Below, one piece after another: positions 25,201 through 33,049 of a DNA stretch of 64,000 nt. Position 1 is the stretch's first letter, and each line of letters begins with the position of its first letter. Origin of the DNA: Bacteroidales bacterium UBA3297 (lineage in GTDB: Bacteria; Bacteroidota; Bacteroidia; Bacteroidales; Paludibacteraceae); contig DETD01000026.1 of the NCBI GenBank assembly GCA_002362105.1, forward strand, positions 20,826-84,825, written 5' to 3'. A program made the translations under genes and the position numbers. A model generated the notes under the pieces. That model was not told where the DNA came from and searched no databases. It saw nothing but the letters and a program-made list of their open reading frames with translations.

Positions 25201-26256
25201 GTTGGTATGTCGGCCGAAAAATTGCAGGAACTGTTGGCAAAAGATGTCAATGCGTCAACCGTAGGAACTGGCGGAGAGTCCGGTAGCGGTTTGGGAGTCG
25301 GTTTGGCTAAGTACTATGTCGCTACCAATGGCGGCCACTTCTCAATGAGTAGTGAAGTGGGTTCGGGCACGACCACTTTGTTGGAACTGCCGGCTACACA
25401 GATTCCGGTTGCTAAGTCAACGGCCGGATTAGAAGACCAAACGGTTGCTGTAGAAGTTGATGCCGAACTGCTGGAGGGTAACTGTGTGCTGGTTGTTGAC
25501 GATGACCCGCTCATTGCACAGAACATAAAGTCGATGCTGGAAAAATATGTCGAGGTACTGTTGGCTAAAGACGGTCAGGAGGCACTCGGCGTGGTTCGCT
25601 CCCATTCGGTCGACGTGGTGGTCAGCGATGTCGAAATGCCGGTGATGAACGGTATTGAAATGTCGAATGCACTGAAGTCCGACGCTAATTATAACCACAT
25701 ACCGGTGCTGTTCCTTTCGGCAAGGACCACAGAAAGCGACCGTTTGCTCGGCTTGTTGACGGGGGCGGTCGACTATATTCCTAAACCTTTCAACCGGAAC
25801 GAACTGCTGGTGAAACTGAACAACATCCTTTCGGTGCGCCAGCGCCAACAGCAGTATTTGCTGAATAAGGCTGTCGCAGACGGTAGCCGTGAGGCTGTTG
25901 GTGAAGAGTGTGCCGAAAAGGCGGAGGAAGCAGAGAAAATGAATCCGTATCTGCAACGGGTTCTTGCTGATATAGAGGCGAATTTTTCCGATTCGGAATA
26001 TAGTGTGGAACTGCTGGCCAGCAACCTCTGCACCACCCGCATAACCCTTTATAGGAAAGTGAAGTCGCTGTCGGGACAGAATCCGAGCGATTTGTTGATT
26101 GACTACCGGCTGAACAAGTCGTGCCAACTGCTGAAAGAAAAACAAATGCCGGTGCAAGATGTCGCCTATGCGGTCGGCTTCTCTGACTATGCCTATTTCT
26201 CGCGCAGGTTCAAGGCTCGTTTCGGACAGTCGCCGAAAGATTTTGCCGCTCTTTGA
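22255..26256 (+). CDS. Hybrid two-component system regulator (HTCS) 1
   Basis: A 1333-residue one-protein signalling system. Order: signal peptide (1-23), periplasmic two-bladed propeller sensor made of Reg_prop repeats (about 25-650; for example DAHGFLWLATDCGVNRFDG and DSLGNLWVATQNAGLW), Y_Y_Y domain (about 660-755), transmembrane helix (about 765-785), coiled coil, histidine kinase with His834 in VVAHDLKNPVF, ATPase with GESGSGLGVGLA, receiver domain with D1082-D1084 and phospho-acceptor Asp1125 in SDVEMPVMNG, and an AraC-type HTH (about 1243-1333). HTCS proteins bind glycan fragments in the periplasm and activate nearby glycan-degradation genes; the GH44 gene follows at once. The paralogue is at 33050-36967. 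Confidence 0.96.
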   Translation: MHRFVAFLCCWVLVLLAPAQGYAVKRLHFTNYRTSNGLSSNYIVDMAVDAHGFLWLATDCGVNRFDGAAFRSYRTDNYPSLLENDALQVCPVSDGGVLVSGYNGFLQRYDYATDRFESVFPRSFTQTVGNLYYDSLNDDYFALTTGGIYRKKHGADGFSKDFLPSVSDRPTVQRILNDGHGHYWLAESDSVSVFSADGRLVLVLRPSSSHIQTFTPQLMSLSDGRLMVSYQTNKVDFFSFSSKGDIVHERSVTLPFLNLTCVQVTTDGAYWFASDGDGLWYSPSEPVAGADLQKVLPYGSNGDEIRKVYSLLADSLGNLWVATQNAGLWRYSAKDLRASFMSSDLGIPRGVGTGFCELPSKCMMMACDGSGLYEFSENAGLLQAYSETDGLKNRNLISLMCDSRGQVWASTWGAGLYLGNSQGGRYAFKPVDFTGLDNPQTTITNCLELDNGDVWACSGGDGVYIRHDGKWSRTLLRYPWNKDAIERWPVFSIEVNDREHWVQTSCCMWNDRGGGMLKPYNIEKFMGPERYIINDAVYVPGCGVVLATQKGLLVAKSDTFSFSKVDCCPEVDIHSIVLDQKGRLWATLPDGVWCFNLQQRTSFRYPKDFGAYGRNYFVKHSKFCNSQNFVYFGTKDGFFCFNGDSLPTVRENSDFCLNRIEVDGEQIDFGTLFVGQSTAEREVELPYGHSSLAVCVDMADFSQQRAVLVYRLGDADWQSVNTDQRIAFNYLPSGNYLLEVKLLGTPDSSAIKLKVVVLGPWWQSLWFKALCVLLIVLLIGYKIYRMQRDRRALRDMVDERTRELKIQKDLVEQRNQELNVALSTKDRLMTVVAHDLKNPVFAIVGALEGLRRRNHQLTEEERASSLDSMIDRTRTLQNELGKLLVWATSKQDEVTFRPSNADLAEIIGSDVELLKIQAEEKGVALHCSVDVPNYVYVDSRMVATAIRNVLGNSLKFTPPGCAVRVRAWQEGASAFVEVVDEGVGMSAEKLQELLAKDVNASTVGTGGESGSGLGVGLAKYYVATNGGHFSMSSEVGSGTTTLLELPATQIPVAKSTAGLEDQTVAVEVDAELLEGNCVLVVDDDPLIAQNIKSMLEKYVEVLLAKDGQEALGVVRSHSVDVVVSDVEMPVMNGIEMSNALKSDANYNHIPVLFLSARTTESDRLLGLLTGAVDYIPKPFNRNELLVKLNNILSVRQRQQQYLLNKAVADGSREAVGEECAEKAEEAEKMNPYLQRVLADIEANFSDSEYSVELLASNLCTTRITLYRKVKSLSGQNPSDLLIDYRLNKSCQLLKEKQMPVQDVAYAVGFSDYAYFSRRFKARFGQSPKDFAAL

Positions 26257-26311
26257 ACTAATATTCCATTTGCTTGAAACAAAATTCTCCGTCTTGCTGC
26301 TTGTTTAAGCC

Positions 26312-26319
26312 TATATTTG
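26312..26319 (+). promoter_or_regulatory. -7 box of the GH44 gene, fixing its start
   Basis: TATATTTG lies 28 nt before the ATG at 26347 and overlaps the upstream in-frame ATG at 26317, so initiation there is unlikely. No TTG occurs at 19-21 nt spacing, as might be expected of a promoter that depends on an HTCS activator. Confidence 0.6.
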
Positions 26320-26346
26320 TATGACTTTAAACAAACACAAGTTGAT

Positions 26347-28212
26347 ATGAATAAACACTTACTACTTCCTACTACATTTTTAGCATTTGTCGCGGTGGCC
26401 AATGCACAAGTTTCGGTGGTTATTGATGCCGATGCCGACAACATGCCCATCTCGCCCTACCTCTATGGGAAAAATGGTGCGACCAGCGACCAGGCTACGC
26501 CTACAAGTGCCGCCGATATGCTGCGTATGCGTGAGGCGGGGCTCCGTTTCGCCCGTATGAACAATGGCAATAACGCCACAAAGTACAACTGGCGCAGAAA
26601 ACTGACCTGCCATCCCGATTGGTACAAAAATGTCTATCCTTGCAACTGGGACCAGTCTGCTTCCGACCTACAAAGCGAACTGCCTGGAGTGCAGGGTATG
26701 TATGCCTTCCAACTGATTGGCAAGGCGGCTAAAACCAGCGACTATAATTTCAACGACTGGGCCTACAACCAAAGCCAGTGGGGCGAGTGGTGCAGCAAAC
26801 CTGTGTGTGGTGGTGGCGAACTCGACGCTGCGGGCAATTTGGTTAAGAAGGGCGATGCCTCGCTCTATCTGGAAGACTGGCCTGCCGACTCCACAGTGGG
26901 CATCTATAAACACTGGCGCGACGAACTGGGCCTCGATATGTCGCAGTTTCAATATTGGAGCATGGATAACGAGTTCGAAATGTGGCCTTGGACGCATTCC
27001 GACGTTGTGGAGAAAAACAGCGACGAGGTGTTTGAAATGATGATGCAGAACTATTTTGCTACCGCTAAGGCTATCCGTGCCATTGACCCTTCGGTCAAAC
27101 TCTGCGGACCAGTTGCCGGCAGCGAGTGGACATGGTTTTACCCTGCCGACTGCCAACCTACTTACAAGGGCAAAAAATACTGCTGGTTGGAATACTTCAT
27201 TATGCGTTGTGCCGAGGAAGAAAAATCTTCAGGCGTGAAAATGCTCGATGTGCTCGACATCCACTTCTATCCGGGCGACACCAAGGTGGCCGATGTGCTG
27301 CAGACCCACAGGGTACTCTGGGACCGCAATTTCGTCTATTCGGGAGCCAACGGTGTGAAGACTGTTAATGGCGGATGGGACGAAACGCAAACCAAAGAAT
27401 ATATTTTCGGCCGTTGCCAAGACTGGATTGACCAGTATTTTGGACCAAACCGTGGCATTACTTTCGCCATTTCAGAATACGACAATACCTCCTCGTTCAA
27501 TCCGACGGTTACCGCATTGAGCTATGCCTCTTTCTTGGGCGAGGGCGCACGCCACGGCATGGAGTTTTTCACACCGTGGACGTGGAATACGGGTATGTGG
27601 GAAACCCTCCATCTTTTCGGCCGATATGCGCAAGACGTGAACGTGAGCGCCGTCTCTTCTAACGAAGAGTTGCTTTCCGCCTACACCTCCATCTCTTCTA
27701 CCCGCGACTCTATGACCATTATTCTGATTAACCGTTCGGAAACAGCGTCTCAGAAAGTTAGTCTCACTATCGGCAATTTCGATGCGCAGGATGGTGCTGC
27801 AGAAACCTTGCAGTTGGCCAACCTGCCGGCTTCCGAAACTTTCAATTCGCATACCGACAATGCGCTTACATCGGGTAAGGTGGCTGTCGCTTCCAACATG
27901 TTGTCGGTCGAGGTACCGCCTTTGTCGATGACTGCTGTCCTGGTTCCTTCCGCCCATACGGGTGTAGACGGTTTTGTAGCCCAATCGGTTGCCGTCTATC
28001 CAAATCCGACTACCGATGTGCTTTATGTGTCGAACGACGGGACTATAAAGTCTGTCGATATTGTAAATACTAGCGGAGTTGTTGTCAAGACTGTGAACGC
28101 AACTGCCGATGACGATGTCGCAATCTCGGTTGCCGACTTAGACAAAGCGGTGTATCTGGTGAAAATCCGTACTGCCGGCGGTGTCAAGTTTAGCACGGTT
28201 GTCGTGAAGTGA
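26347..28212 (+). CDS. GH44-family endoglucanase/xyloglucanase with T9SS sorting domain
   Basis: A secreted beta-glucan hydrolase of 621 residues. The signal peptide is cleaved after FVAVANA. The catalytic domain resembles family GH44: ISPYLYGKNGA near the N-terminus, FARMNNGNNATKYNWRRKL, the likely acid/base Glu209 in SMDNEFEMW, and the likely nucleophile Glu377 in FAISEYDN. The spacing of the two is as in GH44. A beta-sandwich region follows, then a Por/T9SS sorting domain opening with VAVYPNPTTDVLYVS and ending in KFSTVVVK. GH44 enzymes cut cellulose, xyloglucan and mixed glucans; the exact substrate is not visible. It sits 90 nt behind HTCS 1 with its own -7 box and a strong terminator. 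Confidence 0.85.
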   Translation: MNKHLLLPTTFLAFVAVANAQVSVVIDADADNMPISPYLYGKNGATSDQATPTSAADMLRMREAGLRFARMNNGNNATKYNWRRKLTCHPDWYKNVYPCNWDQSASDLQSELPGVQGMYAFQLIGKAAKTSDYNFNDWAYNQSQWGEWCSKPVCGGGELDAAGNLVKKGDASLYLEDWPADSTVGIYKHWRDELGLDMSQFQYWSMDNEFEMWPWTHSDVVEKNSDEVFEMMMQNYFATAKAIRAIDPSVKLCGPVAGSEWTWFYPADCQPTYKGKKYCWLEYFIMRCAEEEKSSGVKMLDVLDIHFYPGDTKVADVLQTHRVLWDRNFVYSGANGVKTVNGGWDETQTKEYIFGRCQDWIDQYFGPNRGITFAISEYDNTSSFNPTVTALSYASFLGEGARHGMEFFTPWTWNTGMWETLHLFGRYAQDVNVSAVSSNEELLSAYTSISSTRDSMTIILINRSETASQKVSLTIGNFDAQDGAAETLQLANLPASETFNSHTDNALTSGKVAVASNMLSVEVPPLSMTAVLVPSAHTGVDGFVAQSVAVYPNPTTDVLYVSNDGTIKSVDIVNTSGVVVKTVNATADDDVAISVADLDKAVYLVKIRTAGGVKFSTVVVK

Positions 28213-28314
28213 TAAAATGCAGTATCCACGTAATGCGGATTTTATACTTGTTCGCTTAAATGTGTACCTCTGCTCTTCGATTATTTTGATTTTGTGGTGA
28301 ATGCAAAATCAGTG

Positions 28315-28356
28315 AAACAGGCTGAATCCGGTTGCTGGATTCAGCCTGTTTTTCTA
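28315..28356 (+). terminator. Terminator of the GH44 gene
   Basis: A perfect 15-bp stem, AAACAGGCTGAATCC (28315-28329) with GGATTCAGCCTGTTT (28337-28351), around a 7-nt loop, followed by TTTCT. Confidence 0.92.
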
Positions 28357-28369
28357 TTGTGGAATCTGG

Positions 28370-28622
28370 ATAAAACCCCACCCGTCAGGAAGGGGTATCT
28401 CAATAACCGGGTATGCGGAGGTCAGAAAGACTGAAGCGTGCTCGGGTAAGAAGCGTATCCGGAAAGAACATGTGAAAATCCATCCGTCTGGAAGACGGTA
28501 TCTCCATAACCGGGCACGGTCTCCTATGCGGCGCCGTGCGTTTGGAAAACGCTACGTGGCAACACTGGGGGCAGGGTGGGCCGTAACACTTAGCCCCTTC
28601 GGAGTGCAAATTTCCACTTAAA
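28370..28622. repeat. Hairpin-rich non-coding block with two imperfect direct repeats
   Basis: Two copies of GGTATCTC(A/C)ATAACCGGG occur at 28394-28411 and 28497-28514, 103 bases apart. Each is preceded by a small hairpin: CCCGTCAGGAAGGGG-like in copy one, CCGTC-TGGAA-GACGG in copy two. The block is more G+C-rich than other gaps here. The only open frame (28400-28609, minus) is rich in Cys, Pro and Arg and reads through both repeats and hairpins, so I regard it as non-coding. The block lies between the GH44 terminator and the ftsY promoter. Confidence 0.55.
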
Positions 28623-28682
28623 TCAAATACACTCCCGAAAAAATGTTAACTTTGTGTTTAAATTCACCATCTTATAATCAAT

Positions 28683-29642
28683 ATGGGTTTATTCGATATT
28701 TTCTCCTCAAAAAAGAAAGAAGACCTCGATAAGGGGTTGGAAAAGACCAAACAGGGCTTTTTCGATAAACTGAAGCGTGCTGTCGCTGGCAAGTCGAAAG
28801 TCGATGACGACGTCCTCGATAATCTGGAAGAGGTGCTGATCACTTCTGATGTGGGCGTGGAAACTACCCTGAAGATTGTTGAGCGCATTCAAGACCGTGT
28901 GGCTCGCGACAAATACATGGGGACCGAAGAACTCAACGGTATCTTGAAAGACGAAATCGCTTCGTTGTTGGAAGAGAATAATACAGCCGATGGCTCTTCT
29001 TTCGATTTGCCGAAGTCCGACTCCCCTTATGTCATTATGGTTGTAGGTGTGAATGGCGTTGGCAAGACCACTACCATCGGTAAACTGGCCTACCAGTTCA
29101 AGAAGGCGGGCAAGTCGGTCTACCTGGGTGCTGCCGACACCTTCCGTGCGGCCGCTGTTGACCAACTGGTTATCTGGGGTGAGCGCGTGGACTGCCCTGT
29201 CATTAAGCAGAGTATGGGCTCTGACCCGGCTTCTGTGGCTTTTGATACACTTTCTTCCGCAAAGGCGAACAAGGCCGATGTGGTGATTATTGATACGGCA
29301 GGACGTCTGCACAACAAGGTGAACCTGATGAACGAGCTGACCAAAATCAAGCAGGTGATGAAAAAGGTGATCCCCGATGCACCGCACGAGGTGCTGCTTG
29401 TGCTCGACGGGTCGACCGGACAGAATGCGTTTGAACAGGCTAAGCAGTTCTCTAAAGCAACCGAAGTTACTGCTTTGGCTGTAACCAAACTCGACGGCAC
29501 TGCCAAAGGAGGCGTCGTTATCGGCATCTCCGACCAGTTTAAAATTCCGGTTAAGTATATTGGCGTAGGCGAGGGTATCGAACACCTCCAGTTATTCAAT
29601 AAGAAGGAGTTTGTTGATTCCCTGTTCAATACAAATGCCTAA
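28683..29642 (+). CDS. ftsY: Signal recognition particle receptor FtsY
   Basis: Receptor GTPase that docks SRP-ribosome complexes at the inner membrane. The 319-residue protein has the short N-terminus typical of Bacteroidota, then the N domain (about 20-100) and the G domain with GVNGVGKTTTIGKLA, LGAADTFRAAAVDQL, DTAGRLHNKVNLMNEL, TKLDGTAKGGV and GVGEGIEHLQLF. A TAACTTTG -7 box at 28647-28654 is 28 nt upstream. rimO follows after 15 nt. Confidence 0.97.
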   Translation: MGLFDIFSSKKKEDLDKGLEKTKQGFFDKLKRAVAGKSKVDDDVLDNLEEVLITSDVGVETTLKIVERIQDRVARDKYMGTEELNGILKDEIASLLEENNTADGSSFDLPKSDSPYVIMVVGVNGVGKTTTIGKLAYQFKKAGKSVYLGAADTFRAAAVDQLVIWGERVDCPVIKQSMGSDPASVAFDTLSSAKANKADVVIIDTAGRLHNKVNLMNELTKIKQVMKKVIPDAPHEVLLVLDGSTGQNAFEQAKQFSKATEVTALAVTKLDGTAKGGVVIGISDQFKIPVKYIGVGEGIEHLQLFNKKEFVDSLFNTNA

Positions 29643-29657
29643 TCGTAAAAAAGAGGA

Positions 29658-30956
29658 ATGAAGAATAGCAATATTGTTGACATTATTACGCTGGGTTGCT
29701 CAAAAAACTTGGTGGATAGCGAGATGCTGAGCCGCCAACTTTCGGCAAACGGCTATCAGGTCGTTTACGACGACGAAAATCCGAAGGGAGGCATTGTTAT
29801 TGTCAATACTTGTGGATTTATCGGCGATGCGAAAGAAGAGAGCATCAACACCATTCTGGAACTCGGGGAACTGAAGAAACGCAGGAAGATTAGCAAACTC
29901 TATGTTATGGGGTGCCTTTCTGAACGTTATTTGGCCGATTTGAAGGAAGAAATTCCCGAGGTGGACAAGTTTTATGGAAAATTCAATTGGAAGGAAATCC
30001 TTAACGAACTGGGCAAAAGCTATAACCAGCAGTTGGCGCTTGAGCGCGACCTGACTACACCCAAACATTACGCTTATTTGAAGATCGCCGAAGGGTGTAA
30101 CCGCTTTTGCTCTTACTGCGCCATCCCTATTATTACAGGACGATACCAGTCTCGGCCTATTGAAGAGATTGTTGACGAGGTGAAGTACCTTGTGGAAATG
30201 GGGGTGAAGGAGTTCCAGGTTATTGCCCAAGACCTTTCATATTACGGGGTAGACCTTTACAAGGAAATGCGCCTGGCCGAATTGGTTGAGCGTATATCCG
30301 ATGTTCCGGGGGTGGAGTGGATCCGTCTGCATTATGCCTACCCGGCACAATTCCCTTACGATGTGCTGAAAGTGATGCGCGAACGTCCGAACGTTTGCAA
30401 ATACCTCGATATTGCGTTGCAGCATATTTCCGACAATATGCTCACAAAAATGCGCCGACACGTAACCAAGCAGGAAACCTACGATTTGGTGACCCGCTTG
30501 CGTGAGGAGGTGCCCGGCATTCATTTGCGTACCACTTTGCTGACAGGACATCCTGGCGAGACGGAGCAAGACTTCGAAGAACTGATTGAGTTCGTTCGTT
30601 GGGCGAAGTTCGAACGTATGGGCGCCTTCCCATATTCTGACGAAGACGGTACTTATGCCAGCGAAAACTACGAAGACGATATCCCTTTCGAGGTCAAACA
30701 GCAGCGGGTTGACGACCTGATGGCAGTGCAGCAAAAAATCTCGAAAAAGATAAATGAGAACAAGGTCGGACAGTCGTTGAAGGTGATAATCGACCGTGAG
30801 GAGGCCGACTATTATATTGGCAGAACCGAATTCGACTCGCCTGAAGTGGACCCAGAGGTGCTGGTTTCGAAAGACCAAAAACTGACCATTGGTGAGTTCT
30901 ATAATGTGGAAGTTACGGGCGCTGAAGAGTTCGAATTGTACGGAAAAGTGGTGTGA
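29658..30956 (+). CDS. rimO: Ribosomal protein S12 methylthiotransferase RimO
   Basis: Radical SAM enzyme that adds a methylthio group to the conserved Asp of ribosomal protein S12. The N-terminal cluster domain has TLGCSKNLVDSE (Cys14) and VNTCGFI. The radical SAM motif is C147-x3-C151-x2-C154 in CNRFCSYCAIP. A C-terminal TRAM domain ends the 432-residue protein. CSKNLVDSE and the SYCAIP motif separate it from MiaB. It is cotranscribed with ftsY. Confidence 0.97.
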   Translation: MKNSNIVDIITLGCSKNLVDSEMLSRQLSANGYQVVYDDENPKGGIVIVNTCGFIGDAKEESINTILELGELKKRRKISKLYVMGCLSERYLADLKEEIPEVDKFYGKFNWKEILNELGKSYNQQLALERDLTTPKHYAYLKIAEGCNRFCSYCAIPIITGRYQSRPIEEIVDEVKYLVEMGVKEFQVIAQDLSYYGVDLYKEMRLAELVERISDVPGVEWIRLHYAYPAQFPYDVLKVMRERPNVCKYLDIALQHISDNMLTKMRRHVTKQETYDLVTRLREEVPGIHLRTTLLTGHPGETEQDFEELIEFVRWAKFERMGAFPYSDEDGTYASENYEDDIPFEVKQQRVDDLMAVQQKISKKINENKVGQSLKVIIDREEADYYIGRTEFDSPEVDPEVLVSKDQKLTIGEFYNVEVTGAEEFELYGKVV

Positions 30957-31128
30957 AAACACCCTTGCTTGAACCTCCATTTTTAGGAAAATGTTTTGTA
31001 AAACTATGTTTTTTAGTTTTTTAAAAACTTGAAAAACAATAAATAAAGTGCGAATAATATGCTGTATTGAAAACCGTATAGCATTCGCAATTTATGGTTA
31101 ATTCTGAAATTATAGTAATTGTTTAGAT

Positions 31129-31737
31129 ATGTTTTCTGGAATAGTAGAAACCACAGCCAAAGTCCTCGCTCTGGAGAAGGAGGGCAGTAATTTGAATATT
31201 ACTATGTCGTGTCCGTTTGCCGGTGAACTGGGTGTCGACCAGAGTGTAGCGCACAATGGTGTCTGCCTGACGGTTACCAGCCATACCGACAGCAGTTACA
31301 CGGTTACTGCCATCAAGGAAACCCTCGACCGTAGCAATCTGGGTGTCTTGAAGGTGGGCGACGAGGTAAACATTGAGCGGTGCATAATTATGAATGGACG
31401 GCTCGACGGTCATATTGTGCAGGGACATGTTGACACTACGGGTGAATGTGTGTCGAAAACGTGGGCCGATGGTAGCTGGGTGTTTACGTTTAAGTATGCG
31501 GTGACCCCTGAATTGGCTCTGAAGGGGTACGTTACTGTTGAAAAGGGATCGGTAGCGGTTAATGGTACCAGCCTTACAGTCTGCAACTCGCAAAAAGACC
31601 AGTTCTCGGTGTGCATCATCCCTTACACCTACGACCATACCAACTTCCATAATATCGAGGTAGGCACTAAGGTAAACCTCGAGTTCGACATCATTGGCAA
31701 GTATTTGAGCCGGATGATGGAGTTTAAAAACGATTGA
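31129..31737 (+). CDS. ribE: Riboflavin synthase alpha chain
   Basis: Converts two 6,7-dimethyl-8-ribityllumazine molecules into riboflavin plus the pyrimidine precursor. The 202-residue protein has two related lumazine-binding barrels: MFSGIVETTAKV, VAHNGVCLTVTS and MNGRLDGHIVQGHVD in and around the first half, and AVNGTSLTVCN in the second. It stands alone between rimO and a terminator at 31758-31806. The 170-nt region upstream has a bulged hairpin (GCGAAT with ATTCGC, 31050-31089) but none of the layout of an FMN riboswitch. Confidence 0.96.
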   Translation: MFSGIVETTAKVLALEKEGSNLNITMSCPFAGELGVDQSVAHNGVCLTVTSHTDSSYTVTAIKETLDRSNLGVLKVGDEVNIERCIIMNGRLDGHIVQGHVDTTGECVSKTWADGSWVFTFKYAVTPELALKGYVTVEKGSVAVNGTSLTVCNSQKDQFSVCIIPYTYDHTNFHNIEVGTKVNLEFDIIGKYLSRMMEFKND

Positions 31738-31757
31738 TAGCCGTTTTATAACAGTTA

Positions 31758-31806
31758 AACGGGTACACGTAGCGGAATTTTTCGGCCGCTGGTGTACCCG
31801 TTCTTT
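31758..31806 (+). terminator. ribE terminator
   Basis: AACGGGTACAC (31758-31768) pairs with GTGTACCCGTT (31792-31802). An inner AGCGG/CCGCT helix extends the stem, and CTTTTG follows. Confidence 0.88.
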
Positions 31807-31881
31807 TGTTTTTCATCTCTGGTTCGCCCGTCTGGTGCTGGCGTAAGGCCGTACACAGGTTGGACGTAGTCTGTTTTGAAT

Positions 31882-32790
31882 TTAGTACTTCCTTTTGATT
31901 TTCAGTACCTTGATGTCCATCGTTATCTCTTTGTTTTCCACTTTCTTCCGGTCTGTTTTCAGGGGGTCGTCGAAGATGACGTCATCGCGGTAGCCGAGCC
32001 CTTCAGGGATGATGATAGAGGCCTCACCGCCTTCTTTCATGTTTATCAGGGCGGCGCAGAGTCCGTTAATCACATAGTCGGGGGTGACCTCAACGGCTTT
32101 GCCGTAGCCGACCTCGGTTCCGTCCGCTAGTTTCAAGTAGTATTCAAGGGTAACAGTGTCCTTCAGTTTGGCCCGTTCGCCCTTCCCCTCATTGGTCGTT
32201 TTCATCAATACGCCTCTGCCCTCATAGTCGAGTTCGCTGGCAATGCCTTCGCTTTTGGTCTTCAGCTCCTTGTAGCCGCTTTCGCTGATGAGTTTGTCCC
32301 ACCGCAGACCCTTGCTGGCCTTTTTGTTTTCCGAGGCCGTCTCAATCCGTTTAAGGTAGTTGGCCATATCTTCTTCCTTCCAGCCCAAACTGCTTTCCCC
32401 CTTCAGCTTGTCAATCAAACTTTGGATGAAAATAGCGCCTCTTTCACCTTCCGAGAAACAGAGGGCTCCCAGCATAAGGCCTGTTTCTACCGTTTCTTTA
32501 TGCTCCAGGTTCGGGTTGTTTTTCCTTATCTCTTCTTTGATTTCCTTTTCGCTAAGCCCTTTTTTGAATCCGTTGTAGGTGGCGCTCACTGCCGTAATGA
32601 AGACATCGCTGTACTTAACGAGGTCGCTGTATTCCTTGGCGTTTTTCTTGTCGTCGAGGAAAAAGTACGATTTTGCGTAGTAGATGCTGTCTTGTCGGTT
32701 GTTTAATAGCGGCTTTTCAGTGCTTTGGGCGCAAACACAGGTTGTAGCTCCTAGTGTACAGGTGAGTAGTAACACATTTTTTCTGTTCAT
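31882..32790 (-). CDS. Secreted FKBP-type peptidyl-prolyl isomerase-like protein
   Basis: A 302-residue periplasmic protein with signal peptide (cleavage after TTCVCA). About residues 30-185 form a helical region resembling the dimerisation part of FKBP/Mip proteins, with LGALCFSEGERGAIF. The C-terminal ~110 residues are an FKBP fold: RAKLKDTVTLEYYLKLADGTEV, PDYVINGLCAALINMKEGGEA and IIIPEGLGYRD. Several aromatic pocket residues of active FKBP are not obvious, so activity is uncertain and a chaperone role is possible. It is a single minus-strand gene convergent with ribE. Confidence 0.82.
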   Translation of the reverse strand: MNRKNVLLLTCTLGATTCVCAQSTEKPLLNNRQDSIYYAKSYFFLDDKKNAKEYSDLVKYSDVFITAVSATYNGFKKGLSEKEIKEEIRKNNPNLEHKETVETGLMLGALCFSEGERGAIFIQSLIDKLKGESSLGWKEEDMANYLKRIETASENKKASKGLRWDKLISESGYKELKTKSEGIASELDYEGRGVLMKTTNEGKGERAKLKDTVTLEYYLKLADGTEVGYGKAVEVTPDYVINGLCAALINMKEGGEASIIIPEGLGYRDDVIFDDPLKTDRKKVENKEITMDIKVLKIKRKY

Positions 32791-33049
32791 ACTGGTTTTG
32801 TTTAGATAGAATTTGTATTAAGTTATGTCTGTCAGATAAAATTTACGCAAATTTAAAGATTCTTAGCGATATATAAAACAGACCGGGCTTTTTTGCTTAT
32901 GAATAAGTGATTTGTGGTTACACTTTGTAGGTTAACACGGCATAAAAGTCACAAAAGACCTGATTTTCTGCTGGAAAAACTGTTTTCTCGTTGCTTATAA
33001 GGTTGTTGCTGCATATTTTTTGTATTTTTGTTAAAACAGTCTGTATTGC

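Noticed and set aside
28400..28609. 69-codon minus-strand frame in the GH44-ftsY gap
   Set aside because: It reads through both direct repeats and their hairpins and has a Cys/Pro/Arg-rich composition unlike proteins here; treated as part of a non-coding repeat.
30957..31128. Possible FMN riboswitch before ribE
   Set aside because: Only one bulged hairpin is present; the six-helix FMN layout and its conserved loops are absent, and ribE alone is not the usual regulated operon.
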